In this document: in pieces, positions 12,801 to 27,800 of the stretch
Position numbering within the stretch: the first letter of the stretch is position 1
Layout of the letters: every line of letters starts with the position of its first letter
DNA from: Gymnothorax reevesii
Taxonomy: Eukaryota; Chordata; Actinopteri; Anguilliformes; Muraenidae
DNA length: 64,000 nucleotides
Assembly (NCBI GenBank): GCA_029721435.1
Contig: CM056577.1
Coordinates: 112,342,219-112,406,218 of the forward strand
Direction: 5' to 3'
Position numbers and translations under genes: made by a program
The notes under the pieces: generated by a model
The model's database searches: none
Told to the model about the DNA's origin: nothing
Seen by the model: only the letters and a program-made list of their open reading frames with translations

Positions 12801-15800
12801 AATTACAATAGTTTCACAAATAAACTTTTTCAAAGCAGCCTGAAAGCCAGAAAAGAATAACACCCTTCAACAGACCCAACAGCAGCAAACAGCCGAAGTC
12901 ACAAGTTCCTTATTGTTCTGATGTAAAGAGAATTCTTTTTGAGCTTTGTTTAGCATTAAAGTGCGATGATAAAAAAACTTCTCACTCACAGAGGCAGAAC
13001 GCAAAATTAAATAGAACAACCTTTCTCCAGCAGCGACATCAAAACCAGCAGCAAGGAAGTCACTTTGATAAGACCCGTAAGATTCAAAGGAATGAGACAG
13101 CTTTTGATGTAAACAGTGCTGAGAAATGGATTGCGTCAGTAGTATGCCTAGAATTCACAGCTAAATGGAGTTAATTGGGATGGCCCAATTAAACTTGATC
13201 TATGAACAGAAATGTGAGAAATTCAGGCAGACTACTCAATATTGGTGAATTTAAAATGAGCGCGGATGAATCTAGTGTAGCGTATCCCTTTTGATGTCTT
13301 TTGAGGTAGCGAAAGTAAACAACGCTCCAAGTGTCAAATCCAAGGAAGTGCATCAATCTTTGATCTTTGTGACCATCAAAATATAAAGGCTTCAGCATCA
13401 TAGATCCAAGGGATCAGAAGTAGACAGTGTCTTGAGAAAAGAAGGAACACAACACTGTCATTCTGATGCTCTGGACTGTCAGGTTTTACGAATTTCGCTG
13501 GTTTTTAGTTGGCTGATGATGTCTATAGAGCTTTCCACCAAGCAATGAGAAAAGATCATCAATGAGTAACTTAACAATAGAAAATGACCAATTACATAAA
13601 AAGCATTATAGATACATTCAAATAAAAATATAATTTTAACAATAATTAATTTACAACCCCTATTCCAAAATAGTTGGGACAAAGTGTAAATTGTAAATAA
13701 AATCAAAACGCAATGACTTTCAAATCACACCAGTCAGTATTTTATTCACAACAGAACAGATATAACACTGAAACTGAGAAATTTTACAATTTTACGGACA
13801 ATATGAGTTCATTTTAATTTTCCTGGCTGCTACAGGTCTCAAAAAAGTTGGGAAAGAGGCCTGTTTACCATTGTGTAGCATACCCTCTTCTATTTAACAG
13901 AGTGGAGGCATCTGGGCATTGAGGAGACAAATTTCTTGAGTTTAGCCATTAGACTTTGATCCCACTCTTGTTTAATACAGGCTTCCAGCTGCTGGAGAGT
14001 TTTGGGTCTCCTTTGATGGACTTTTTGTTTAATTATGCGCCAAATGTTCTCAATCGGTGAAAGATCAGGACTGCAGGCAGGCCAGTTCAGCACAGGGACT
14101 CTTCTACTACGAAGCCATGCTGTTGTAATAGCTGCAGTATGTGGTTTTGCATTGTCCTGCTGAAATACATAAGGCCTTCTCTGGAACAGATGTCATCTGG
14201 AGGGGAGCACATGTTCCTCTAAAACCTTTATATACATTTCAGCATTCATGGTGCTTTTTAAAACATGCAAGTGTCCCACACCATACGCACTAATGCATCC
14301 CCATACCATCAGAGATGCTGGCTTTTGAACTGAGTGCTGATAACAGGAGGGGTGGTCTTTCTCCTCTTTAGCCCGGAGGATTTCCAAAAAGAATGTCAAA
14401 TTTGGACTCGTCTGACCACAGGACACTTTGCCACTTTGTGTTGTGATTCTGGTTCTGCCTTGCCATGTCTTTGTCCTGTCTGCTATATGTGTATTCTGAT
14501 CCTTGCCTTGTCTGACTATTCTTTAGGAATGTGTATTGTGATTTGATTGCTTTTTCATTCATGCATTGTCTTACTTTTCCATGTTTTACTTATCACCATA
14601 GTTTTATTCCGGCCCATGTTTTGAATTATCCATGCATTGCACTTTGTCTCCCCCTGTCTGGTCTTTGGTCTTGTCTTTGCTCACAGCCCCAGTAATGCGT
14701 GCCTCTTCTTCAGGTGATTTAATGGTTTCTGGGTTTCAACCTTCCTTCCCGATCTCGTGTTCTTCCTTCTCCTTGCCTTTCTATATTACAAACGCATACT
14801 TACAGTTTGTTGTTTTTGTTAAGTTACTAACCAAGAATAACATTGTATATAAGACTAACTTAATAACGAGCACTCGGGATTGTATAGCTGCACTTACTAC
14901 TTGATTAACAAGCTCTCAGCACTCGCCCTATTCTAGTCTCCGCCTCTTGTCTCTCCCTAATCTTCGCTGCTGCATTTCAGTGGAGTCTCCACACTTTCTT
15001 ATGCTTTTCTTTCTCTTAGTATCTGTGCATGGTAGAACTCCTTGACTGGAGCTGTGTTATTGTCTATAGGACTGTCCCGTGATCCCTGTCCGCATTTTGG
15101 TTTCTGCCAATTTCATGTGATCAGGTTCCCCCTAATGTGTTGCTCCCTTGTAATCAGTCTGACTGCCTGCACCTATGTTGTGTTATCATGTGACCTCCCT
15201 GAAATGTATATTAGGTGTCTCCTCACAGCACTGCCTTGTCAGATCGTTCTCTCATGTTTACATGTGCCACGTTCAATTCGCCCTGTTCTCATTGTGAATA
15301 TCTTTCTGACTGGACCATCTTGGATTTACGATTTTTGCCTACTCCCTGTATTTCGGTGTCTTTATGTTTGCTGAACCCTTTTTGTCCGACATTGATTTTT
15401 GTGATTGGTGCCCTGGCTACGATTCTGGATTTCACCCATTGGATTCTGATTTTGGATTCTGGACTCTGTACTGTTGCCTGCTCTGTTGGGGGTTTTACCC
15501 CTTCAGAAATAAAGCCTCCTTTTTGTATTTTACTGGTTCTCGCTTGTGGTCCCTTTCGTAAAACCTCACACTTTGCTAAAGTCCATTTTAAATGGGTCTT
15601 GGCCCACAGAACACGGTGCGCTTCTGGATCATGCTCAACAATGGCTTCCTAAAGTTTTAGGTGGCATCTGTGGATGGCACGGCAGACTGTGTTTACACAC
15701 AGTGGTTTCTTGAAGTATTCCTGGGCCCATTTAGTAATATTAATGTCAGAATAATGCCGGTGAGTGATGCAGTGGCGTCTGAGGGCCCGAAGATCACGGG

Positions 15801-18800
15801 CATCCAGTAAAGGTCTTTGGCCTTGTCCCTTACGCACAGAGATTTTTCCAGTTTCTCTGAATCTTTTGATGATGTTATGCACTGTTGATGATGAGACTTT
15901 GAAAGCCTTTGCAATTTCACGTTGAGGAACATTGTTTTTTACCCTCTATTAACCAAACCCATTTCCAATTGTGTTAAAATTATTTCCCTACACAAAAATG
16001 TTTGGGCCGTTATTTGAAAAACAGTAGAGAAAAATTTTGACACATTTGGCCCACCCATCCAAATTGTAGCAAATTTGCTACCTTGGGTAATAATGCTAAT
16101 GAAAAAATTAAAGTGAGATACCATTCAAGTTATTCTCAAATGTTTATTGGGCAATAAGAAACAAAACCGACAGGGTGTCCAGGCTGTTAACCCTTTCACT
16201 TCATGTAGCAGATATGCTACGCTGGTTAAGACAGGGTTAAAGTATTCCGCAATTTTTTTTCGCAAACCTTCAAAGGTTGGAGAGCCTCTGGCCATCTTTA
16301 CTTCTGAGAGACTCAGCCTCTCGAAGACATCCATTTCATAGCCAATCATGTTACACACCTGATGCCAGTTAAATAAATAAGTCGCCATATTTTGAGAAGG
16401 CCTACTTGCACAAGACGGTTCCAAATTCTTGTAACAGACTTAAATATCAAAGATAAAAATACAGTCAGCTGGAAGGGCAAGTTAAATCAGCAGTGCGACG
16501 CCCATCTTGGACTGCAGACATCTAATCCAGTTATTCCACAGTAACAGGAAAAATTCGGTTGAAGCAACAGTCAGAAATATAGTCACAAAGGTAATGGAGA
16601 GCTCTTTGTTTTTGAAGGTAGAGTAGTACAATTGCTGTCTCCAGCATCCTTTGCGACGCTGCTGTGGTACATTTGCGCCCCCCTGTGCACAAGGGAGAAA
16701 CAACTATCTATACGTACAAATGAATACACATTGCCTTGTGATGAGAAACAAGAACACTTCATTTGAACATCATATTTTGTTATTTTGTTACATGTGGGAT
16801 TAAAATGAGGGTAAAAGTGTGGCTATCAATTTCTTATTTTGATCCAGGGGTGAAAGGTGAGGAGCCTCTCACCTGGTCCTGCAAGCTGGACCCCCGGCTT
16901 TTCAGAAGCGCGTGGAACACCATGCTGCAGGAGAGGGCACAGGGTAACTGGGGGTCTGACAGCCCATCCAAAAGTGTGAAGATCAGAGATGAAAGCTGCT
17001 GCTGAGGGAGATGCTTACTGATGATCTATAGAGACAAGAAACAGAGGCCCTTACTCATAAAGCTCTGTGTAAGAGTCCTGATCTAGGATCTGTTTTTTCA
17101 GAGCCTCTGCTTTCCAGGAGCATCATGAATACAGGCCAATATGTCAGTATGCTTCAAAATTCTAAAGGAGGGAGTTGAGATACATTTGTTCCAGAAGGAC
17201 ACATTAAAATGAAAATACACCTGCTACCAAAATTAACATAAAATAAGGAAAAATGAAAAGCCACAGCATAAGTAAATAACATTATCAGCAGCAAATGTTT
17301 TAGTATGTTCTTAGCTTTACTTATTTTTTGGTTTATAAAGATTCATTTTGAAGTTTTTGAGAAACAGTCTAGTATGAGAGAATTTCACTCAGGAAGCAGA
17401 TCTCAAAGAAAAGTATAAGAAAATGGTAAAAACAATTCATGGGACCTCTTAACTGGTCCAGTTCCAGCCTAGCCCATTCTAAATTAACTTTTTTTTCAAC
17501 TGAGACTATGAGACAGGAGTCTCCATAAGTTAATTTATTTTTTAAAGAATATTTGACCATTCATTTTCCCATTCATTCATAATTCAAACTATGCACTTGA
17601 ATTTATTTGCCATGCTGCAAAAAAAGTATTTGCCACTTCCTGACTTCTCTCAATTTTTGTATATTTGTCACACTTGTTTTAAATCAAACTATTTTTATAA
17701 TCGGACAAAGATGACCCAGGTAAACATAAAATGCAGTTTTTAAATTACTTCATTCATTGAAGAAAAAAAGTAATTGCCCCCAAGTAATTAATTCCACAAA
17801 TTTAATTGGTGAATGGATTGGTTTCAATAGATAAAAGCAGGCTTGACAACTACCAGACCTGTTGAATCTAAACATCACTTAAATAGAACCTGTCTTGAAA
17901 TGTTAAGATGGCAAAAAGCAGCACACAATGTTGCGATATGAAGAAATTCAATAACAGATGGGAATGCATGTTATTACATTTATCAGTTAAAGAGGGTTAC
18001 AAAGCCATTTCTAAGGTACTGGGACACCAGTGAACCTTGTTGAGAGCAATTATCTACAAATGGAGATTACTTGGAACAGTGCTAAACCCTCTCAAGAGTG
18101 GCGAGCGGGTCAAAATTCCTTCAAGAGCACGCACACAACTCATCCAGGATGCCCCGAAAAAACCCACACTAATACCACAAACAGCAGGCCTCACTTGCCT
18201 CAGTGAGGGCCAGTGCTCACAATTCATCAGTAAGAAAAAAACTGGGCAAAAAATGGCATCCATGGGAGAGATGCAAGGCAAAAACCACAGTTCACCAAAA
18301 AGAACATAAATGCTCGTCAAAAATTTGCCAAAAAAATCTTGATGATCCCCAAGACTTTTGGGATAATATCCAGTGGACTGAGGATTCAAAAGTAAAACTT
18401 TTTGGATGACATGGGTCCTGTTACACACAAAGCTAACACAGCATACCACGTAACTGTGATGGTGTGGGGATGCTTCAGGATCAGGGGCACTTGCCATAAT
18501 TGCTGGAAGGATGAATTCTGCTCACTACCAGAATATCCTGAAGGGGAATGCCCAACCATTAGTTTGTGACCCACAGCCCAAGCGGATTTAGGTTATGGAG
18601 CCAGAAAGAGATACAGTGCACACAAGGAACTCCACCTCAGAATGGCTCAAAAGAAACAAAATGAAGATTTGAGAGTGGCCTAGTCAAAGTCCTCACTTGT
18701 ATTTCATGCTGTGGTATGACCTTAAGCACACAGTTCAGGCTGAAAAACCCTCCAGTGTGGTTGAATTAAAACAATCCTGTGATAAGAAGAAGACCATAAT

Positions 18801-21800
18801 TTCTCAAATAGACTCACTGCTAGTTATCACAAATTGCAGTTCAATTGCAGTTCTTGAACAACCTTTTATTAGGTTGAGAGGAAATTATTTGTTCACATGG
18901 CTTCGAAAGCTCTTAAATGCAATGATAATTTAAAAACTGCAATTTGTATTTACCCATGTCTTTCACCAATATTAAAAATGGTCAAATAATCTGAAAAATT
19001 TTAGTATGACAATAAGCAAAAACAATTTTAATTTGGAGGGGTGCAATACATTTTCATGGCATGGTATGGTGGTTTGTACATAAAGTCCATGTAATAACAT
19101 TACAAAACTTAAGATGTCATACGTCTGTCAGCTCAGAGCAGTTCCTGTACAAAGCGGCCATATCAGCACTTGTTAGCCTCTCAGACAGTGGTCCAAGCCT
19201 CTCCACAGCCTCATCTCTGTAGTCCAAGGCAAAGCCTGCAGAGCAGGGGCACAGACTTTTTTTCTTCAAAAAAATATTACAGACACCAACATCATCAGAG
19301 CTGTACCCAAACTTTCCAGTGCAAAGTACACATGAGATCAACGGTGAAGTAAAACACTGAAACACTGTCATATTCTGCCAGCCACATTCAGTTTTTTAAA
19401 ATGAGTGTTAATTACCCTGAAAGCAACAGAGGTTGTGACGCTTCCTGTAACACAATGCCATTTGGTAATGACATTTTGAAAAAAAAATATCTGTATAATT
19501 TGCATAGCATTTACATTTTTGACAAATACGACGCAACAAAGCTCAATGTAATTGGACAGTTTTTCATGGTTCAAGCCAGGGCTCTTAGTTCCACTGAATA
19601 AATATCTTGATGCTGAAGCACGCAACATTCCAGATGATTTTGTGCTTCCAAGAGTTTGAAGGTCTTTTTCTGTTGCAGCATGTCAATCCTCCCATCACAG
19701 AGCAAGGTCCATCTGTGATTCGTCAAGATTAGTGTAGAAGAACACCTTTAGCCCTCACAGGGCTGTGACCCCAACCCCAGCTAACAACTTTTCAATCAAC
19801 TGGAAAGCTGACTTGAAGTCTGAATTAGGAGTCACTCTCAAAATTAGAGTGGAAAAACTCACTACAGGCTGATCCAACTTTGATGTAATGTCCTTAAAAC
19901 AAGTCAAAATGAGGCTCAGTAGTGTGTGTGGCCTCCATGTGCCTGTATGACCTCCCTACAACGCCTGGGCATGCTCCTGATGAGGTGGCAGATGGTCTCC
20001 TGAGGGGTCTCCTCCCAGACCTGGACTAAAGCATCCGCCAACTTCTGGACAGTCTGTGGTGCAACGTGGCGGTGGTGGATGGAGCGAGACATGATGTCCC
20101 AGATGTGCTCAATTGGATTCAGGTCTGGGAAACAGGCGGGCCAGTCCATAGCATCAGTGCCTTTGTCTTGCAGGAACTGCTGACACACTCCAGCCACATG
20201 AGGTCTAGCAATGTCTTGCATTAAGAGGAACCCAGGGCCAACCGCACCAGCATATGGTCCCACATGGGGTCTGAGGATCACATCTCGGTACCTAGCGGCA
20301 GTCAGGCTACTTCTGGCGAGCACATGGATGGCTGTGCGGCCCCCCAAAGAAATGCCACCCCACACCATTGCTGACCCACTGCCTAACCGGTCATACTGGA
20401 GGATGTTGCAGGCAGCAGAATGTTCTCCACAGCGTCTACAGACTCTGTCACGTCTGTCACATGCTCAGTGTGAACCTGTTTTAATCTGTGAAGAGCACAG
20501 GGCACCAGTGGCGAATTTTCCAATCTTGGTGTTCTCTGGAAAATGCGAAACGTCCTGCACGGTGTTGGGCTGTAAGCACAACCCCCACCTGTGGACGTTG
20601 GCCCTCATACCATCCCCATGGAGTTGGTTTCTGACCGTTTGAGCAGACACATGCACATTTGTGGCCTGCTGGAGGTCATTTTGCAGGGCTCTGGCAGTGC
20701 TCCTCCTGTTCCTCCTTGCACAAAGGTGGAGGTAGCGGTCCTGCTGCTGGGTTGTTGCCCTCCTACGCCCTCCTCCACATCTCCTGATGTACTGACCTGT
20801 CTCCTGGTTGCGCCTCCATGCTCTGTACACTACGCTGACAGCTACAGCAAACCGTCTTGCCACAGCTCGCGTTGATGTGCCATCCTGGATGAGCTGCACT
20901 CCCTGAGCCACTTGTGTGGGTTGTAGAGTCCGTCTTATGCTACCACTAGAGCAAAAGCACTGCCAGCATTCAAAAGTGACCAAAACATCAGCCAGAAAGC
21001 ATAGGAACTGAGAAGTGGTCTGTGGTCACCACCTGCAGAACCACTCCTTTATTGGGGGCGTCTTGCTATTTGCCTTTAATTTCCACCAGTTGTCTATTCC
21101 ATTTGTACAACAGCATGTGAAATTGATTGTCAATCAGTGTTGCTTCCTAAGTGGACAGTTTGATTACAAAGAAGTGTGATTGACTTGGAGTTACATTGTG
21201 TTGTTTAAGTGTTTCCTTTATTTTTTTGAGCAGTGTATATCTAATAGTTCCAGTCAGTTTCAATATTTAGGTACAAATCCTTTACAGTAAATGACAAAAT
21301 TTGGAACTTATTAGCATCCCTACATTGTTAAAGGTGTCACATACTGAAAGTTTGTTAAGTGTCCTCCTGCAGTCTGGCTGCCTTGTGTCTGTTTTCCATA
21401 ATTGAAGCGCTGATTACTAAAACCCCACAAGTCAAGTCAAGTCAAGTCAAGTGTGACTTGAAGAAGAACCTACAGCTGGGCAGCTGCGTGCTGGGAGACT
21501 GGCAAAACCCATTACACACCCCTTTCCTGCCTAAACTGACATGATAGGAAGGTCTTTGACCGCTCCCAAACCGGTCATTCTGCAGCTTGACGCCGACTCC
21601 AACTACACTGAAGCAACCTAATCTCCGATTATTCAGCTCAGTTTTGCACACTAGGAGTCCCCTGGAATTGCCAGACCCTCAGCAATGACTTCCTCTGCAG
21701 GATAATATATTTATCTGAGACAAGTTGACAACTTGTGTCCACCCCCCCCCCCCCCAACTTTAACAGATTGATGAGTCTCGCTTTCCGGGTTGATACTCGC

Positions 21801-24800
21801 CTGCAGGAGAGGCGATTGGACCATCACGAAAATTTGACCAACTATTTTGACAATATAGCATTACTGTTTTAGCACTGTCAGCTGATTTCCTGTCAAATAA
21901 TGTTAACAAACATTTGTTTTTGGTCGTAATGTGAGTTGGCTCGAGTTAGCTAGCAAGTGGTAAATAGCAGCGCACTATGCATTGTGGGGAAATAAGAAAA
22001 CATATCTGACATCTGTGAATACAACCCATAACATCATAGTGAAATCAATACCTAATTTGGAAGCACCTTAATTGCAATATTCATAATATTTAGTCCACAC
22101 CGAGGTGATGTCTTTCCTTGATTGTTGACTTTGATACAGATGTGTCTAACCCCTGGAGAGTACTCCTGATCGGCCCAGCTAATGTGCAGACCTTTTTTTA
22201 CTCCCCAGGGAAAGAATTCTGTCATCCATTACTGTTGATATTCATGATCCTCTGGGTCTTTTGGGGTTCCTGAGCTCATAAGTCCATTACTTTTTTAAGA
22301 AATACACCAAACAGTTAACTGGCCAAACCCAATGTCATTTGTTATTTCTCTGATGGGTTTGTTTTGATTTTCAAGCCTAATAATTGCTTACTTCACTGGC
22401 AATGACAGAACCTGGCCATAAAACGGCTTAGCAGCCAGTTCTCCCATTACATTTAATCGCTTAAATAAAGGAGAAAGGAGGACAATATATCAAATGTGCT
22501 GTAATTCCTACACCCTTCCCCAATTTGGAAGTTTATACCCTCAAATTAAAGCTGGAAGTATGCAACTTGAACTCAAATTCATTATTAAATGGAATATCTA
22601 ATACCTTGGGTAGACAACTAAAATGGTGATAACTCAATAAATGACTGAACTTCTGTGATTACTGAGTGTGTATGTTTCATCACGTAGTGGGTTTGAAGAA
22701 AACCTTTGCCACGTGTATACACTTGAAAATTTGAGGAATAAAATGATGACACAGCATAGTGAATACAGTACTTCACAAGCAAGAAATACAGGCATTTTGC
22801 AGATTTTCAGATGCAGGCTGCGCCTCACCTTCGTAGCCCAGCTGTATGTGCAGCAGAGTCTTGATACAGCCTATAGCTGCCAGCCTGACAGGAGAACTAC
22901 GGTCCGTGCACCTGGGGATGAGCTCCCCCAGCAACACTCCCAGATTATGGAAAGGCCCCATCTTCTACAGAGACACAAGTAAGTCTTCTCATGACTAATC
23001 TCTTGGAGCAACCTTAAGGAAAAGCTGCAGCTGTCTCTGCATTATATTTTATTTAGCAGACTCAAAACAAATCAATACAATGAATAACCCCACAGGAAGG
23101 TTGTTGAAATCACCGCAAAATACAAGCCAGATTAGGTTCAATTTGCATAATGTATAAGTTATCTACCATCAACATCAAGGCTAGCTCACATAGCATGCAT
23201 TGGCCAAGTCGGTCACGTTATCGCTTGTCATAAAATGTAAGTAAGGCACAACTGCTACAGATATGATAAAGAGATAAAAGATCAAGATGAAGATAGAAGT
23301 GCAAATGCCGGTGTTTGAAGATCAAGATACAAGTGCCACATAAAGACCTAAATTGGGGGTAGCTGTGCAATAACAGTTATGCAGTACAAGACTCTGACGC
23401 CCAACACAACTTTATGAGTGCCCCAGAACAGGGTTCACATTCACTATGAGCAAAACAGTTCCTAGATCAAGATACTTCCTCACAGAACGGTCAACCGCTG
23501 TGTTACACCATCAATCACACTCATTAATTATTTGGGTGCTGAAGACACCAGTTAGTCAAGCAGAATCTTCTGCTCTGCCTCCATTAGGCAGATTATAAAC
23601 TGTAGATTATTACTGTACAGGGCTTACATTACAGTAAATTTCACTTCAGAGTGTGCTAGACAATCCCAATCAGAAACCAGTCAGGACTGCAAACAGGCCA
23701 ATCTAGCACATACATTCTCTACCCATGCAGCCATGTAGGCTACAAGAGATGTACATGCACCGCAAAGAATATGGTAAGTGTATAGGTGTAAGTCACCCAT
23801 TTCATGTGCAGTGAAACATCCATATACTACAAAAGATTTTGGCATTGGACCTGAGGTCAATAACTGCTATAGTTGCCCTTTTTTATTTAGTTCAGGGAAC
23901 ATGGCAGCTTTTTAAATTTTTTCTTCAAAATGGAGCCCAGAGCCCAGAGCAGTCAGCAGCACCTCTGGACAGTGTTAATGTTCGGCCTAAGTTTTGCACA
24001 ATAAAGCTTTCACGTGCATCTGAGAATGCAGCAGTGAATGGCGCTGACTGAGAAAGGTATACATAAGTATTTTCAAGCCCATGTTGTGATATCCATTACT
24101 GCTGCACAACAGTTCTTAAGAGGCACTGGAGATCATGCACATTCATTCAGAAGTGGTTTTCTGCCTTGCCCTTTAGAACTCACCAGTTTAACACCAATGG
24201 TTTTGCATATTCTTATTATTGCAAATTTTCATATCATTGTTAGTCCTACATTGCTCCTGTACCTACTTGTTTGGAGTCAGTGGCAGGCATCATTTGTGAT
24301 AAAAGGTACAACTCCACCCAAAGTATTGAACGATATGCCTCCGCCTGCCATAGCTTAAAATGCCCTGAAAGTTAATCTTTGACCACCACATGCAACTGAC
24401 CTTTTGTGACCATGACCTTTGACCACATGACCCCTAAAACCTAGACAGTTCAATCCGGGGGGGAGTAACCCAGTCCGACTTGGTGAAAATCCCTCCACTG
24501 CTTCAGCAGATATAACAAGATATTTGTGACGGATGGTGCGACATACCCCTGTAGGGACAGACCAGGGAAAAGTATGCCTCCCGTCTGCTGTGCGAGGCAA
24601 AATATGTGTATATTTTAAGTTAATATTTGAATTTGTACGTTCAAGCAACAAAAGTTTTCAATACAATACAGACTGAATTGACTTTTGAAATCACTCCTTT
24701 TTTATTTTATTTTCATTTTTTGAAACGTACCTATTTTTCCAGGGCTGAGGTTATAAAGTATCGGATCAAGTGTTTAGTACACAAATTATCGTTACATTCA

Positions 24801-27800
24801 GATTTTAGTCTGACACTTGCAGGCCAGCTCAAGACATCACATTCAGTATTTCAGTGAAGGGACCAGTTTAAATGGCGAAATTACCACGTAATATAAAGCA
24901 AATCATGCGTTTTCATATATGGCTGGGCCAACAGCTACAGTATGTGTGTGATTCATGCATCTGTTCTGATACCATTTCTAAGGCTTGTACTATAATAACA
25001 GTCACACTGAGATTGATATCCTCTTAACCAGAGTAGAAGCTCATACAAGCGAACGTAATTTTCCTCCCACACTTCTGAAAAGCCATGCCACATCAGCACT
25101 TCAAAATAATTTGTTGTGTTTGTAATATATAGTACCATAAATTATTCCTTCACAGTAACACAATACTGGTTCAGGCGTGATCGCACAAATTTCAGTAGTT
25201 TAATGGGAACAACTATGATCAAATAAGCATCTAGAAGGAGTAATAAATTCAAAGCAATTTAATTAAACTATTTAACGTACTTTGTAGCTCAGCTGCCCAA
25301 GTATGTGTGTGCAACACATCTGTGTGTGTAACGTTTTGTGCTTTGTGTAAGTGCAGGAGTATGGAGGACAGGAAGTTGAGGACTGGACTCAGATGCAAGG
25401 AAAGACTTGGTTGTATTTATTACACCAACTGCACGGCAGAAGGGACAAATGTAGAGATACAAAACAACAAGGAACTGAGGCTCCTAAAAATAAGCACTAT
25501 GAGTAATACAAAGTCTGGGCTAAGGCTATAACAATGTATTACAAATAGAAAAAAAAAGGAAAAAGAAGCGAGGTTCCTGAAATAATAATGTGCTGGTAAA
25601 ACAACAAACCGCACAAGTTTATAAGTTTGAGTATAAATTAGCAAATTCAAAGAAGGCATGAGATTACACAGACTTCCCAATGAGACTGAGGGAAGCTTGG
25701 TCTTAAATACACACTGCTACCACCCAGTGGCAATGAGAACCAGGTGCGCATGACAATAAATTAATGAGTGGAGTGCGATCTGAGATTTAGTAGACTGGTG
25801 AGCTGGATGGCTGGAGGCGTGTCCTTGCAGTGTGGTCAATTGCATCACACCTAGAAATGCTAATTTGCACCATCATGTAAGCATGTTCAAGCATGTTATG
25901 AGTGGGCATTGTGCTTTAATAGCTGAATAAGTCATAGTTCAAAAGAATAGCACATAGCAGCAATAATTTAAAATGGGTGTGAAAATAGTGTAATTTAATA
26001 TACTCCAGTGAGTCAAAATGGGAACTATAATCACAGATGAAGTGAATAACATTGGTTTTCTCAAACAACACTGCTTGTCAAGGTTTGCAAACAGACCTTA
26101 AGTGGGTCTTGTAGAAAACATCTTGGATCTAGGAAAAATGAGACCTGACCGACTTTAGCTTTGTTTACATGGACACACATAATCGGAATAAAGGCCCAAT
26201 CAGATTCAAAATGCTTCATGTAAACACGTCAATCGGAAGATTCTGATACGATTCAGTCCATTTGGGAAGGAATTTCATTCCGAATGAGAGAGGTGATTTA
26301 TGCCGATCACCATTCCGAACAACGTCCATGTACACACCCGTTCGGATCCTGCCTTTGTGGTTGGGGTAAAATTGTCTTCACTGCGCATGTGTGCTACAAA
26401 GAGTGAACGAGGACATGCACTTGTTTACAACAGAGGCGGAAGTACAGCTTTTTCGTCTTCTACTTCTAATATTTCTCGAAATTAGACAACTCCATGCATG
26501 CCCAAATGAATCATTCTGATTAAACGCATGGTGATGTATACGCAAGTCATGATCGGATCTTTTCATTTAGTCTCCATGAGAATTTAGATATGGAATTTCC
26601 CATCAACCGAGGTTAGGATTGGATTGGAAAAATCTTGCACATGTAAACATAGCTTTTGACAAGGGCCAAATAGTTATGGCCAATAGTAATTGGGTCGCTG
26701 CACCCCCAACGCATCAAAGCTTGTGGCGTTGTCCCGGTCAGCAGTGGTGACATGCTGCAGACGGGCGTCCGAGGACAGAATGCCCAATGCCGGCAGGGTA
26801 CAGAATGCCCAAGTTTCATTGACAGATTAGGCAACAAAGGCTTTCCTCAGTGAAATGGAGTTCTTAAGTTTAAGAAAAGTTATTGAACAGTTCATGAACA
26901 TCAAGAGTTGTTCTTGAACTGTTCTTGATTTTAAAATACTCCCTGTTCTTTAACTTTTGTTCTTGAACTGTTCCTGAAAATATTCTAGAACAATTTAAGA
27001 ACAGATCATGAACTTTAGATGTTCTTAAAATGTTCTTTAAAAGTTCTTGAACATTTTCAAGAACATTTTAAGAACTAATAAGTTCTTAAAATGTTCTTCG
27101 TGTGTTCTTGAGCAGTCTGTAGAAAATCTTAAGAACAGTTCAAGAACTGGTAGGTTCTTGAAATATTCTTAATCTGTTCTATAGGACTTTTCTGAAACAG
27201 TTTAAAATAGTTTAAGCACAGCTCAAAAATAGAGCTGATTACTTTCCTAAAATGTTCTTCTGTTTAGACCAATTGTTCAAAGGGTGTTACTATAGTTTAA
27301 CTAGACATAACTCAAAATAATGTTTGATAATGAATATCATATGGTATATCTACACTGTTATTCAAGATGCTGTGGCATCTATATTGATTATACTGATATT
27401 TGTCAAAGAAAGCTATTGTAATTCTAATTAAATTTTGCATCTGTGACTTAATTTAAACATTTTAATGTTTCATTTATTCTTGAATGCAAGTGAATACTTC
27501 GGACTTGACAAGTTGATGTTGGGACTTGTACATTTTTTCGGCAGTTCGTCCATTGACTTGCCCATTCAAAATAGATTTTCACAGCCCTGATTTCATTGTG
27601 CAATGTTTTAATGATGTATAAAATGACTAGATGTAGTGTTTGAAAATGTATTTTTTGTTGTGCAAGAACTGAGTGAACTGTTCTTGAACTGTTCTTTAAA
27701 CTGTTCTTGACCTGTTCAATAACTGTTCTTGAACAAATAGTTCAAGACGTTTTGTCTCATTTAACGTTCAAGAACAGTTCTTGAATAGTTCAAGAACCAA

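Larger units (their letters stand above)
13653..15937 (-). mobile_element. Tc1-like element, family B copy 1, split by a solo LTR
   Basis: The left end, ACAACCCCTATTCCAAAATA, recurs inverted at the end of the family B copy at 44346-44740. The minus strand encodes a Tc1 transposase in two pieces, 15571-15937 (N-terminal) and 13890-14438 (C-terminal). With the LTR removed, one reading frame runs across the junction into [12 protein letters not shown]. The expected second terminus is missing: the element stops at about 15937 and abuts unrelated sequence. Confidence 0.85.

Noticed and set aside
15042..15652. Plus-strand ORFs of 110 and 145 codons
   Set aside because: They lie inside the solo LTR and cross into the flanking Tc1; cysteine/leucine-rich composition with no domain.
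20211..20875. Plus-strand ORFs of 143 and 94 codons
   Set aside because: Antisense shadows of the family C Tc1 transposase.
21428..21452. Short regularly repeated units considered as a CRISPR array
   Set aside because: Units are 5 bp without spacers, in a vertebrate intron; a simple minisatellite.
26860..27190. Repeated GTTCTTGAA phrases considered as a CRISPR or centromeric satellite
   Set aside because: Spacing is irregular, units are degenerate and both orientations are mixed; bounded by inverted MITE ends.
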